Assembly: GCA_021014325.1 (NCBI GenBank)
Contig: CM037473.1
Coordinates: 13,640,696 to 13,704,695 of the forward strand
Direction: 5' to 3'
DNA length: 64,000 nucleotides
DNA from: Plazaster borealis
Lineage: Eukaryota; Echinodermata; Asteroidea; Forcipulatida; Labidiasteridae
Part shown: positions 44,712 to 56,064 of the stretch, piece after piece
Numbering within the stretch: position 1 is the stretch's first letter
Layout: the number at the start of each line of letters is the position of its first letter
Notes under the pieces: model-generated
What the model was told of the DNA's origin: nothing
Databases searched by the model: none
What the model saw: only the letters and a program-made list of their open reading frames with translations
Made by a program: the position numbers and the translations under genes

Positions 44712-44968
44712 GCCGGCCCCTAGCCCACCTTGTTGAGCTGTAATTGGTAATATGGCTTTCTTATAACATCGGTCTCATAACACTAGTAATGGTGAGTGTT
44801 ATCATGACCGATGTTAAAAGAGAGCCAGATTACAGCCAGATACCAGATTACAGCTCAATAAGGTGGGCTAAGCTGTAATGGCTCTCTTTTAACATCGGTC
44901 TCATAAAAAGTGAGTGTTATGAGACCGATGTTAAAAGAGAGCCATTACAGCTCAACAAGGTGGGCTAA
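44712..44968. mobile_element. Two nested palindromes sharing one arm (ACATCGGTCTCATAAC)
   Basis: First palindrome: AGCCCACCTTGTTGAGCTGT AAT .. ATAACATCGGTCTCATAACA C / GTGTTATCATGACCGATGTT .. ATTACAGCTCAATAAGGTGG GCT (44713-44860). Second: TAATGGCTCTCTTTTAACAT CGGTCTCATAA / TTATGAGACCGATGTTAAAA GAGAGCCATTACAGCTCAAC AAGGTGGGCT (44876-44965). They look like one MITE and a partial second copy or duplication of its centre. Confidence 0.8.
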
Positions 44969-44973
44969 GCTAG

Positions 44974-46190
44974 CCCCATTATGTGCCCAACTCACTCGGT
45001 ATCCTTGGCCACAGCACCAGTGCCATTTAATGTTTGTGCCTTCTGAAGTTTAATAACGTTCTGCATCATGAAACTTACCAATCAAATGCTACTGTACTTG
45101 TAGTTAACCGGCCTGCTGGTTTTAGTTTTAAAACCACCGCTCAGCTGTATATGATGGCCCTGAAGGGACATCTCATATCGCAAATATGTGCGCAGACTTG
45201 TGCGATGTCGTGAAATTAATCGCGAAGATGTGCGCAGACTTGTGCGCTAGTCATGTAGCGGTAGTCATTGTTGCAGATCCTTCGGGGAAAATACGACCGT
45301 AAGCTGGGGCGCTAGTACGACCGATAATGTCAAAATTTTGAAAAAGGAGCACAGCGTCCCAGTTACTGGGTCTAGAAACCAAGATATAGAACGAAACAAA
45401 AATGTATAGAACAGAATAAAAATAAATAGAACGAAATAACAAATATATACATGTAGAACAAAATAAAAATATATAGAACGAAACAAAAATATATAGAACG
45501 AAACAAAAATATATAGAATTAAATAAATATATAGACCGAAATAAAAAAATATAGAGTGAAATACAAATATATAGAACGAAATAAATATATATAGAACGAA
45601 ACAAAAATATCTAAAACAAAGTAAAAATATATTGACAAAACAAAAATATATAGAACGAAACAAAAATATATTGAACCAACAGAAATATATAGAACGAAAC
45701 AGAAAAACATAAAATGAAACAGAAATATGTTGAACGAAACAAAAATATTTAGAACGAAACAAAATTATATTGAACGAAGCGCCGCCTACGACGATTAAGG
45801 GCCAGGCCGCACTATTTTTAGAACCATGGAGCTATATTTATAGCTCCATGATAGAACGAAAGCCAAAATATATATAGTACGAAAACTAAAATATATAGAA
45901 CGAAGCGCCACTTACGAAGACTAAGGGCCAGGCTAGACTTGAAATCAAGTCAATAGATCACAGAGTTACAGTGCACGCTGGCTATGGTAGGCCTACTTGT
46001 GTACCGATCGCTAAGGTTGTCGGCACGAACACTTGAACTTACTCCCAAATCACAATGAATGTCGAGAATACTCATGTAAAAGGCCTTCCCAGTTTTTTCA
46101 GCTAGATTTATCATTTTTTGCGTTTAGTTTCTAAACGCGTCAAGTCAATCGCTACTTACTCGTGCATTTAATAGGATCCGAAAAAGTAGT
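44974..46190 (+). repeat. Left arm of a ~3.7-kb inverted-repeat structure
   Basis: 44974-45135 matches the reverse complement of 48520-48690 (for example ATTATGTGCCCAACTCACTC, CATGAAACTTACCAATCAAA, AACCGGCCTG). 45376-46190 matches the reverse complement of 47505-48195 (GGGCCAGGC, AGAACCATGGAGCTATA, TTTATCATTTTTTGCGTTT, TAATAGGATCCGAAAAAGTA G). Between them, 45136-45375 has no counterpart. Arms are diverged by roughly 15-20% by eye. Confidence 0.85.
45376..45785. repeat. ~19-bp minisatellite (AAATATATAGAACGAAACA)
   Basis: About 21 units in the left arm, and the same unit appears inverted in the right arm at 47755-48200. Frames on the minus strand that read FYIFLFRSIYF repeats are by-products of the unit. 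Confidence 0.88.
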
Positions 46191-47504
46191 CAATAGAGTA
46201 GCAGTACATAGACTCGCTACACTGCTTTGAGCTTATTCTACCTAATAAAAAGATGTTTTTGTATTTTGGTGAGAGTAACCAGTAGAACGGATTTTATCCA
46301 CCCATAGAGAAAGATCCACCACACGATTCACAAGTGTCTCGTCGCTTTAGGTTTAGAAAATTCTTTATACGTTTTTCTTTTGTTTGAAAATTCAAAGTCA
46401 TGAGCCCTCTTTGGTATGGTTTTCCATAGAGGAGAGCCTCTGCCGTGTCGTAGTTGTGTAAGGTCCATCGTAGTTGAGAGATTGTCTGTCGGAGTAGTGA
46501 GCTGTTCCGTCTCACAGCGGCCGCCAGCTCTCAACTTCGACGGACCTTCACACAACTCCAACGGGACAATCCACAATCACGATAAAGGCAGTCCTCTATC
46601 AGGCACATAGGAACGGGGGGCCACTGAAAACCCGGGGGGGGGGGGGGGGCTACAACAAACCGGTCTGGATGATGGCATGTTCGTATGTCCTGAGGGAATA
46701 ATACTGCAGTCTGTAGGCAATTTAATCAGATCACATTGACAAGTGGCTATTTGAATACATATATTTTGCTTACGGAATCTTGAAACTAACCTGTAGCAAC
46801 TTCAGCTCATTTATTGTTTTTTTTGTTTTACGAGAAAAGTGTGAGAATGCATTCATCATTTTTGTATTCATTCTATATCTGTTGAATTTACGTCTCGAGG
46901 ACACAAGTTTGTTCACTAAATTGTTTCACTCAATTTGTTTCAACCATTTAGCATCAATATTTCAAAAGATGTTTTTACCATCATCAACAATTACACAAAG
47001 TATGTTTTATTTTATTTTAACTTCATGTTTTAGATCTTACCATTTGTGCAGGCGCGGATCCAGGGGGCCAGTGGGCACGTGCCCCTCGGGTAAATTGTCT
47101 TTCTTCTTTTGATCTACTGCATGCCAAATTAGCCAACAGGCCACCGGATGTCTTCTACGTGAAACTCACATGAGCCCAAAACTCTGTATTCTACTCTTAT
47201 CAGTAGAGTAATTAAGATAAACATTGCACCCTGGCACCTTCTTTGTGGAATCTTGTATGATATGTCCCTTGTGATTGTTTAGATTTGCAACAATAACATC
47301 ATTTGAAATCCTGACATGACAACTTGTCCATGATAAAAATGTTTTCGTCGCTCCGGCAGTCAAGTGTTTGTTCCCCTTTTCAAGGGATTGCCGTACAAGT
47401 GTAACGATAGTACACTTGAATTTGAGAAATGACGGATAGCACTCTTTTTTACCCACGATGTTTTTAATGAATATGCAAGAAAACAGTTAAAGCACCAACC
47501 AGAA
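46191..47504. other. Core between the inverted arms
   Basis: About 1.3 kb. It contains an imperfect ~125-bp palindrome at 46441-46567 (GTTGTGTAAGGTCCATCGTA GTTGAGAG / CTCTCAACTTCGACGGACCT TCACACAAC), a G-run of ~19 at 46630-46648, and a hAT-terminus-like motif AGGCGCGGATCCAGGGGGCC at 47050-47069. No protein domain recognised. Confidence 0.6.
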
Positions 47505-48690
47505 TCAATCTACTTTTTCGGATCCTATTAAATGCACGAGTAAGTAGAGATCGACTTGACACGTTTAGAAAACCAAAACGCAAACAATGATAAATCTAGC
47601 TGAAAAAATGGGAAGGCTTTTTATGTGAGTATTCTCTACAGCCATTGTGATTTGGGAGTAAGCTCAAGTGTTCGTGCCGTCAATGTTTTAGCGATCGGTG
47701 TGATCTATTGACTTGACTTCAAGTCTAGCGGCCTGGCCCTTAGTCGTCCTAAGCGGTACTTCGTTCTATATATTTCAGTTTTCGTACTATATATATTTTG
47801 GCTTTCGTTCTATCGTGGAGCTATAAATATAGTTCCATGGTTCTAAAAATAGTGCGGCCTGGCTCTTAATCATCGTAGGCGGCGCTTCGTTTATTATAAT
47901 TTTGCTTCGTTCTAAATATTTTTGTTTCATTCATTTTATTTCTTTTTCGTTCTCTATGTTTCTGTTTCGTTCTATATATTTCTGTTTCGTTCTATAATAT
48001 ATTTCTGTTTCGTTCTATATATTTCTGTTTGGTTCAATATATTTTTGTTTCGTTCTATATATTTTTGTTTTGTTCTATATATTTTCATTTTGTTCTATAT
48101 ATTTGTTATTTCGTTCTATATATTTTTATTCCGTTCTATATATTTTTGTTTGTTCTTTATATATTGGTTTCATTCTATATATATTGGTTTCGTAATAAAG
48201 TCATAAACTGCGCCCCATATATACGATCAATTGCTACAATTGAGTTGGTACCAGACTGATTTACTCCGAGTGCCGAGTAAATTAGTCTGGTACCAACTCA
48301 ATGGTAGCAATTGATTGTATTAGGGTTTGTAAATTTGTTAAGGGAACCCGACATAACCTAGTTTTCGAACCCAAACATTGGTACTGGTGCTCGATCGCGT
48401 TATATAATAACGTCAATAAACAATGTGTACGCCTTCTCAAAGAGCAAGTTGTCAAGATCGTTGAGATTTTTGCAAAAATTCACACTCGACATCATTTGAT
48501 TTTCCCCAAAAACTGGTGATGTTTTTAAAACTAAAACCAACAGGCCGGTTATCTGCAAGTACAGTAGGATTTGATTGGTAAGTTTCATGATCGAGAACGT
48601 AGCAGAATTTAAATTTCAGAAGGAACAAACATATAATTGCACTGGTGCTGTTGCCAAGGATACAGAGTGAGTTGGGCACATAATGGGCCA
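47505..48690 (-). repeat. Right arm of the ~3.7-kb inverted-repeat structure
   Basis: Inverse of the left arm in two blocks, as described for 44974-46190. Block 48200-48519 has no counterpart and contains an inserted hairpin (48228-48315). Confidence 0.85.
48228..48315. mobile_element. Hairpin element inserted in the right arm
   Basis: ATCAATTGCTACAATTGAGT TGGTACCAGACTGATTTACT C is followed after a few bases by GAGTAAATTAGTCTGGTACC AACTCAATGGTAGCAATTGA T, an almost perfect 41-base stem. Confidence 0.88.
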
Positions 48691-49140
48691 GAGGACAGCC
48701 ACCTTCATTCATTAGTGAGTAGTAATATGGTACTTTTTTTAGTAGAAGACAAAAAAAACCTCCCTGATCAACCTGCACTCTGCTATACTGAAGAGTCATT
48801 ATTGAGCAAGAACGAAAACGAAACCACTTCCAGAGCTGTAGACAAATTGTTGACTCTGAGATATCGATTGGTGTCATATTCATCGATGGTAATGGGGTGT
48901 CAATGGTCGTGACAGTCACTGCACTAGTGCTATATGACCGAGCATTATATCGTAGGACCCCCTGTGTACACCGTAGCCAGTTATCAGGACACCAGCTTTT
49001 TTACGTCACTGCGCCCGATGTAAACAACCCCTAGATACGAAGTTACATTGTAAACATACCTGAAACCGGATCTCCCATCCTCCCAACAAAAAGTGTGGAA
49101 AGTTAAAGCTTTACCGGCAAGTTAATACTTACTACTTACG
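48691..49140. other. Unique sequence between the inverted repeat and the LINE
   Basis: Nothing recognised beyond short frames without motifs. AGAGGACAGC occurs just outside both ends of the inverted region (44700 and 48690), perhaps by chance or as a residual target duplication. Confidence 0.3.
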
Positions 49141-49226
49141 GTTTAATGGGTAAATTAAATAGGCATAGCCTTTGTCTCCCCATATCCTATCCTTTCCTCC
49201 TTCCAGTGAGAATCCAGTCTTTTCTT

Positions 49227-51270
49227 TTAATTAAATGTTGCTACAGTTTTGGCATCTACTACTGCTTGTGGAAGGGAATTCCAGATGCTTATCACTCTTT
49301 GGGTGAAGAAGTTCTTCCTGCATTCAATGTTTTTCTTCAGGGATGGCTTTAAGAGTTTAAGAGGGTGACCTCTTGTCATTGTTCTGTCAGCTGTTTTGAA
49401 GAATTTGTTGAGTGCTGCCCACCTTATCAAGGCCTTTTAAAATCTTGAAAGTCTCTATAAGGTCCCCTCTTTCTCTTCTTTTCTCAAGGGAATACAGGTC
49501 TAGAGCTTGCAGTCTTTCTTCTAGTCATATTAGAGCTCTCTTATGGCTGGGACCAACTTGGTGGCCCTCCTTTGAGATTTTTCCAAGATATGCTTATCTT
49601 TTTCCAGCCATGGGCACCATGATTGGACACAGTGTATTCCAAATGCGGTCTGATGTATGTTTTGTATAGAATCTGGAACCTGTCTGTATCGATGTACTTG
49701 AACAATCGCTTCACCACCCTGAGACAATTCATTCCCTTCACTGCCGCTTTGCTGCATTGTGTACCTGGTTTGAAGTCTGGTATAAGGTAAACTCCAAAAT
49801 CTTTTTCCTCCTCTGTTGGTTCAAGTATCGTCTCCTCCATATGATAATCAGCCTGTGGGTTTCCTGTTCCAATGGTCTTACATTGCCCAGTGTTAAAGCG
49901 AAGCATCCATTTGTCAGACCATTTCTGTAAATTTTCCAAATCGTCTTGGATTTTATCCACATCACCTTCTCCTCTGATGCTGTTGTATATTTTTGTATAA
50001 TCTGCAAACATTTGTATGTTACAACTGACATGGTCCAGGACTCTGGATCATTTATGTAAACGATGAAGAGGATGGGCCCTAGCACTGACCCCTGGGGTAT
50101 GCCACTCACTACATCTGCCACATTTGAAGAGGCACCTCTGACAGCAACTCTTTATGTCCTTTCCATCAGGAACGATTTTATCCATTTCAGTATTTTCCCA
50201 TCAAATCCGTAGGCTTAATTGTAACTTGTTAACTAGCCGTCTATGCGACACTGAATCAAAGGCCTTCTGGTAGCCCAGAAAAACTACTCAACAGGGTTGC
50301 CTTCATCTAAGTTGCCCGTGATGTCCTCTAGGATTGTCAAAAGATTTGTGAGGCAAGACTTGCCCTGCATGAAACCATGCTGACTATCCTCCAAAATGCT
50401 CATGTCACTTGCATGTTTGAACATGTTTTCTCTTATGATGTCTTCCAGTATTTTGCATGGTATTCAAGTAAGGCTGACGGGCCTGTAGTTCCCGGCTTTT
50501 GTCCATGCACCTTTCTTGAATATTGGAGTCACCCTTGTAGTCTTCCACTCTTTGGGCAGCTCCCTGGAGTCCACAGATTTTCTGAAGATGGTGAATATTG
50601 GTACTGCCAACTCCTTATGCACTCTCTCAACACCTGTGAGGGTTTATCTGGTCTGGCCCGGGGCATTTGTCTGATTTGAGAGCATCCAATTTTCCTAGTA
50701 CATCTTCCACTGTGAATTCAATATCTTCTAGTGAACTATCTTTATCAACTCGCCCTTCCATGTAGGGAATTTCACCATCAGGCTCATTTGTAAAGACTGA
50801 CTGGAAACAGTTGCTCAGAATCTCAGCTGCTTCTTGGTCGGATTCGGATAAACCGCCCCCTTCTCTCTCCAATTGGGAAATTCCAGATTTTACTTTTTGC
50901 TTTCTCCTAACAATACCGTAGAATGCCTTTGGTTTATCCTTGAATTTCTTTATCAATTTCCTTCAAAATCAGCTTGAGCGTTTCTCACTGTTCGTCTGGT
51001 TCTGTTTGTTTGCTTCTTGTTTTCTTTGTAATCACAATAACTCTCAGTCCTCCTGTATCGCTGATACAGTGCATGTTTCTTCATAATTGCATTCTTGACT
51101 CTTGATTTCATCCATTGAGGCTTGTACTTGTTATAAGGCTTCTTTGTGGGTACATTGTCTCCAACTGCCTTCTCATATCTGGCCTTCAGCAGTTGCCATG
51201 CTTCTTCACAAGTAAGTCCTTCTATCCTCTCTTCCCACTTTATGTTGCCAAAGTAATCTTTCATATTTTT
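49227..51270 (-). pseudogene. LINE ORF2 linker and reverse transcriptase, degraded
   Basis: The linker at 51264-50640 includes KYKPQWMKSRVKNAIMKKHA and DKCPGPDQINP. The RT begins with ELPKEWKTTRVTPIFKKGAW and NYRPVSLT (50590-50465), continues with SGIPQGSVLGPILFIVYIND (50109-50050) and FADYTKIY (50008-49985), where the second catalytic Asp of FADD is Tyr, and LRFNTGQCKTIGTGN. The C-terminal part has TRGHPLKLLKP and FFTQRVISIWNSLPQAVVDA, characteristic of CR1-type elements. Frameshifts and the lost Asp make it inactive. Confidence 0.88.
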
Positions 51271-51319
51271 GTAATCTGCTTTCTTGAAGTTTAACTTAGT
51301 CTGGTACTCCTCTGAGGTT

Positions 51320-52155
51320 GTTATACCCGAGTTACAAATGGGTCACTTTTACCAATGGGTGCAACACGATGCAGTTTCTCGACCATGAACTCTTCATTGG
51401 TAAATACCAAGTCAACTGACGATCTTTGTCCTTCCCTCTGTCTCGTAGGGAACTTCACGTGTTGGATTAAATATGCATCTTGGGTTACATCAAAAAATGC
51501 GCTTGCTGGAGTTGTCCCGGCATTGACTTGAAGGGTTGCCCAGTCTATTTCTTTGAAGTTAAAATCACCAATGATCAGTACATGTGAAGCTTTCACATGC
51601 TCAACTTTCCTCAACTGTTGTTTGCATCCGGGCTGCTTGGACTTTGATAACAAACTCCGATTAGTAATGTGTCTTCATTGTTTAACTTTACTTGAGACCA
51701 TAATGCACTTTCCATGCCCGAGTTTTCCATCTCGTCACATTTCACTGCCTGTAGGTCATAAGAGTGTAAAGTAAAACTCCTCCTCCTGTAGTAGACTTTC
51801 TGTCTTCTCTAAACAGCGTATATTCTGGAAGTGATATTTCACTATCTAATACGCTCTTGTCACACCTAATACCAATTATTTTTGGTTTCAAGATGTCAAT
51901 CTCAGCTTGCAGTTTTTGAAACTTGTTCATTAACCTATTAGCGTTTGTGTTGTAACAATTAAAGAAATACTGCTGTGCTGTACAGTTTGTTGACTCCTTT
52001 GCCAATTTCTGTTTCGGCAATTCCTTTTCTTGTAGATCTGAGTAACCGTGCTTTGTGCTGGGTGCTTTATCTGTTGTGCTTTCATTTACAAGTACATCAT
52101 TCTTACGGTACTTTAGTTTTGCTGCAAATGTTGAACCACTAGTCGGTCCTAGCAC
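51320..52155 (-). pseudogene. LINE ORF2 endonuclease domain, degraded
   Basis: Apurinic/apyrimidinic-type endonuclease nicks target DNA during retrotransposition. Visible are NCYNTNANRLMNKFQKLQAE, then KPKIIGI followed by RCDKS where ITE(V/W) is expected, then EYTLFREDRKSTTGGGVLLY, and later HVLIIGDFNFKEIDW (the GDFN catalytic block). The catalytic glutamate of the ITE motif is missing, and the two halves are in different frames. QGQRSSVDLVFTN-type text (actual REGQRSSVDLVFTNEE) marks the domain's C-terminal side. Confidence 0.85.
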
Positions 52156-52159
52156 CTGC

Positions 52160-53445
52160 GGATGAGATGCTGCCTTCGGCTCCCCTGTGGTCTCGAAAGC
52201 TATGGTTTTGCCATCTTTCCTTGACTATTCTACCTCCTCTAATTACCAGACCCTCTTCTCCTTCTGCTCATCTACTTCTCAGCTCTTCTCTCAGCTTCCG
52301 ATTTGCCTCCCTTTCCTTGGGTGTTAAGTCAGGAGTAATGAACACCTTGGCAAAACTCTCGTGGGACGAGTTGGTCTAAAAAAGGCGTTTGTAACCGTTT
52401 GTTATAAAATGCATATGGTTAGAAAGACGTTATAAAAGTAGAATACACTGATCCACACAAATATGCCTCGAAATTGAGTGGTTTTCCTTTTACTTTGCGA
52501 ACTAATGCGGTCGGCCATTTTGTGGAGGCACCACAAAATGGCCGACAGTGTTTGTTCACGATGTAAATGAAAAACCAGGGAATTTCGAGACATATTTGTG
52601 CGGATCATTGTATTCTACTTTTAAAACATCTTTCTAACCATTTGCATTTTATAACAAATGGTTACAAATGCTTTTTATAGACCAACTCACCCAAATCCAA
52701 GGCAACGTGTCCCTTTAAGTTGCTTGGCTTTCATGAGTGTCGTACGCTTGACTGCCACATCCTCTACAGTTACCTTCAATAATCTTGGTCTGTTGGATTC
52801 TGTGTCTCTTCGGCCAAGTCTGAGTGGTTTTTGTACTGATTCATTCACATTGAGGCTATCCATCACTTTTCTCACCTCTTCAATATCGTGTGCCTTTCTA
52901 TCTTCAATATCCTCACTGTCTGCCTCAGGTATATTGTGGAATATCAAGTCTTTCTCTTTCTGTTCATCCATGTACTTGTTTACTTTTTCCTCAATCACTT
53001 GGTCGAGGTTGTCATCTTTCTGGCTAGCACTTTTATCATTTTTTGCATAGTTTGGGTCACAATGTCTAGTTTACTTGTCACTTCTGTCAAGCTTGCTATT
53101 ATCATATTCTTGTGAGGTATCTTTACTAGTAACATCACTTTTAAATCTTCTATCTTTCAATATCTTCGCAAGCTCCCCAGTACATGTGTTGCAGAACCAC
53201 ATCACATTCTGTTGCCCTTTCTCTAGAACTTTGTATTCTTGGTTACTCAATTAAGCACATGTCTGGTGGGTCCATTTCATACATTTTTGACAACTTACTG
53301 CCTTGTCACTATCAGCTACATCTTGTTTGCATACTATACATTCTGCTTTATCGGGTTCAGAGGTCCCTCCCATGGCTCCTATGGGATCGTTGTGTTGGCC
53401 GCCGCCGCCGCCATCTTTGAAAAATGAGCAGAATACCACCATTCA
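52160..53445 (-). pseudogene. LINE ORF1 remnant (PHD finger, then conserved C-terminal block)
   Basis: CR1-type ORF1 proteins bind element RNA. From about 53442 the frame shows CIVCKQDVADSDKAVSCQKC followed by MKWTHQTC, a Cys/His arrangement typical of a PHD-like finger. At 52998-52720 a charged coil (EEKVNKYMDEQKEKDLIFHN) leads to an RRM-like part (NRPRLLKVTVEDVAVKRTTL MKAKQLK). The MITE interrupts here, and at 52361-52290 the text resumes as FAKVFITPDLTPKEREANRK, the usual end block of these proteins. Several frameshifts separate the parts, so it is not functional. Confidence 0.85.
52362..52718. mobile_element. Palindromic MITE nested in LINE ORF1
   Basis: The left arm GACGAGTTGGTCTAAAAAAG GCGTTTGTAACCGTTTGTTA TAAAATGCATATGGTTAGAA is inverted at the right (TTCTAACCATTTGCATTTTA TAACAAATGGTTACAAATGC TTTTTATAGACCAACTC). 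The loop is short, with a second stem GGTCGGCCATTTTGTGG / CCACAAAATGGCCGAC. The right end extends with AAATCCAAGGCAACGTGTCC CTTTAAG, which is missing at the left, so one terminus was lost. It splits the ORF1 text cleanly. Confidence 0.9.
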
Positions 53446-53480
53446 CCGATGGAATGGGACTACTTCTAGAAACTATAAGA

Positions 53481-54090
53481 CTCTGCAGTCCCCTGTGAGC
53501 CTTCAGGCCCTAATACTAGGACTTCCCCCATTTTGGGCCTCTTTAACGCTATTTATTTGTTTTCAAAATGGTCATTGAATGAAAGTTCAACATTTTCCTT
53601 TGCACTAATCATTTAAAACTTTTTCAATACTTTTTTCAATACATGTGCATCTTTTTTGCTGAGTAACATGCAAAAACCTCTTCAAAAAATGAAAATTCAT
53701 ACTCAATACTCGCAGCTGTTTTCCTGTAAAAGCATACTCAACGCTTAAACCCGAATAGTCGGAAAAACCATTCTGTGGAAGGGGTTTTACAAAATACCTT
53801 GCCTCATTTCATCGCGGCGCACAGACACTGCTGTTCAGGCATAGCACAAAAATAAAGACAAAGCGGTGTGCTCCAGAAGCCTTGTAACACCCCTTCATGG
53901 AATGGTTGGTCCGACCATTTGGGGGACAGGGGGGAGCAGCTGCCCTACCAAATTCGAGCAAAATAGTGGGGAAAATTCAGGCACAGCAAGAAGAAGAAAA
54001 TTGGGCAGATAAAGCAAAATAAGACTTTTTACCTGGTTAAACTTTCTGTCAAATTTACCCTTCTGCCCCCTTATTAAAGCAGTGTTGTGG
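53481..54090. other. Intergenic, nothing recognised
   Basis: May include the 5' end of the LINE up to about 53560. No other feature seen. Confidence 0.35.
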
Positions 54091-55150
54091 CCATGGGCGT
54101 CAATCTGTCTTGAAATGTGGGGGTGGACATCGGTGGTCATGGCACTTACGGAGTGGGGTCCAGGGGCCCGCTTAAGGGGGTTCCTGAAGCTGTTGGGTTT
54201 TAGCATGTCTGAATAGCCTATAAAAGCTCTCCTTGCTAAAAATATTTACATAACATTGTTATAAAAGTTAGACTTGGTTCAAAGACAGAAAGAACGAGAG
54301 ACACTAATAAAAGCCCAACATACATGATATTTTAATGTTACTTCAACAGGCGCAGATCCATGATCTTTTCAAGCGGGGGGGGGGGGGGGGGGGGCCCCAA
54401 ATTTTTTCAAATGTTGACCAATATATCTAGTATGTGCCGTGACCCCCATGTTCCATTGGTTTATGTACATATGCCTACATGACCAAGTTTTATCCTTGTC
54501 GTGCTGCATAAGTATGCATAAGTTAACTGCATGCTGTAACACCGATTAAACAGAGATTCTTTTATGACTGGAAAGGGTGGTCCAAGTAACATGATCTCGT
54601 GTGCCATACCCTTTGCTTTGTATTATAGTGTGGGACATTTCTATGAGACGAACCAGCAAGCGAAGCGCAAATCCTTACGGCGTGGGGTCCAGGAACTTTT
54701 TTTTTACATTGGGTGCTCTCTGGTGCAAACTAGGATACTTCAAAGGGGTTTTACACATTATTTTTACCCAGTTGAATATTTGCTTTATTTGCCTTTAGGG
54801 GGAAACTGGTCGGTAGTATAAGGGGCCCCATGCTAGTTGTTTGTATAGAAACAACATTCTAGCCAGGATGTAATTGCAAGAATGAGCAAACGCGAAGCCT
54901 TTACAGCGTTGGGTCTGGGGCCCGCTTTAGGGCCCCACGATTTGATTTTTAAATTATATGCTCTCTTGTGCAATTTAGGACATTTCAAAGGCGTTTAACA
55001 CATTATTTGTACCCATGTTTTTAGAAAATATGCTTTATTTGCCTTTCAGCAATGTGATTGTTTTGCTTTAAAAAACACTTTTAGGGAGGATTGGTCGGCT
55101 AACATAAGGGGGGGACACATGCTTGCCATTTATGTAGACACAGCAGAAGT
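54091..55150. repeat. Degenerate ~260-bp direct repeats (GCGTGGGGTCCAGGGGCCCGC)
   Basis: Three copies share the order GCGAAGCG, TTACGGCGTGGGGTCCAGG, GCCCGCTTTAGGG, ATGCTCTCTxGTGCAA, GGAxAxTTCAAAGG, TTTACACATTATTT and TTTGCTTTATTTGCCTTT (about 54130, 54655 and 54890). A G-run of ~21 at 54376-54396 and CAGGCGCAGATCCATGATC beside it resemble a hAT-like terminus. The 85-codon frame at 54564 lies in one copy and is not conserved in the others. Confidence 0.65.
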
Positions 55151-55960
55151 CTATGGTTAATCGCCCTCAGCCAACTTAGACTAAGACGTTGCGCATTTTA
55201 AAATTTTCATTCCATGTTTTATGAACATCAGTTCAAGTGACATGATATTTAAACCGATACAGTTAATAGTAAAATTGCTCACAGCAGCTGAGATCTCACA
55301 TTTTTCGTTGACATGACATCGTTCAAGGTCTCACTTTCGACATTGAGCCCATCTCAAAATTAAAGTATCTTCATCATTGTCCCAAAGTTTTTAAGTACGC
55401 ATGTGGAAACATGTAAATTTATATAATAACATTTGAAAAATTATCCGAACAGTAAGTGTAAGTCAACAGTTTTCCAGTTTTCAGGGGTGAAAATATCTAT
55501 TAAAGACAATCGTCGGTCTGTTGTGGAACAGGCTCTGCAGTATTTATAACAAACGCTTAATACTTATAATTGCAATTTCCATGGTGTATGTGGAGGATGT
55601 CCCCTCAAACGGACTTTGAAATATTTTCAAACCTCAATCGCCCATTGCTTTGTGCTGGTATTCATCGTTCAAGTACATCCAGGAAACGGCACAATTATGT
55701 TAGAGCGCTTAGCGTATAGAGTGGGAGGGTTGGCAAACAAAGTACAGAATTAATCTAAGGTTGATCCGAGCACTTTGAAAAAATGTTGTCTCCGATCACG
55801 CTGAGATTCAACCAGTCGCTTTAGAACACTCATGTTTCTTAGTACATAATGAATCTAAGGACGATCTGAGCACTTTGAAAAATGTTCGTCTTCAATGTAG
55901 CAGGAGATATAGCATGCATTTTAGTCCACTAGTCTGGCTTTTACACTAAAGTATTAACGG
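55151..55960. other. Intergenic, nothing recognised
   Basis: A short direct repeat AATCTAAGGxxGATCxGAGCA CTTTGAAAAAATG occurs at 55748 and 55851. Otherwise nothing is seen. Confidence 0.35.
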
Positions 55961-56064
55961 CATGGGCAAAAAACATGGGGGACGTTTGATATTGTGTCCC
56001 CCACCCTTGAAAACTTGGGGGGGGGGGACATTTACCCCTGTCCCCCCCATGATTGAGGCCCATG
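55961..56064. mobile_element. CATGGGC-ended hairpin element
   Basis: Starts CATGGGCAAAAAACATGGGG GACG and ends GTCCCCCCCATG .. GGCCCATGG in inverted order around a G-run. Probably a small MITE. A similar CATGGGCGTC start occurs at 54094. Confidence 0.5.

Larger units (their letters stand above)
49140..53480 (-). mobile_element. CR1-like LINE retrotransposon, decayed, minus strand
   Basis: On the minus strand the order is ORF1 (PHD-type zinc finger, coiled/RRM-like region), then ORF2 with AP-type endonuclease, linker and reverse transcriptase, then a C-terminal region typical of CR1/L2 elements. It is nearly full length (~4.3 kb), but every ORF is broken. A palindromic MITE (52362-52718) interrupts ORF1. 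The precise 5' and 3' ends are uncertain. No (ATTCTATG)-type microsatellite tail is visible at the 3' end. Confidence 0.9.

Noticed and set aside
45265..45762. 165-codon Phe/Tyr/Ile-rich frame resembling a membrane protein
   Set aside because: A by-product of the 19-bp AT-rich minisatellite. The mirrored frame at 47922-48206 has the same cause.
46631..46649. G-run as a regulatory quadruplex
   Set aside because: An uninterrupted homopolymer next to AT-rich repeats. Assembly or slippage is the simpler reading, as for 54376-54396.
46780..47112. 110-codon Phe/Leu-rich frame
   Set aside because: AT-rich chance frame without domain, splice or homologous copy.
54564..54821. 85-codon frame as a membrane protein
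   Set aside because: Falls in a degenerate direct repeat whose other copies do not keep the frame.
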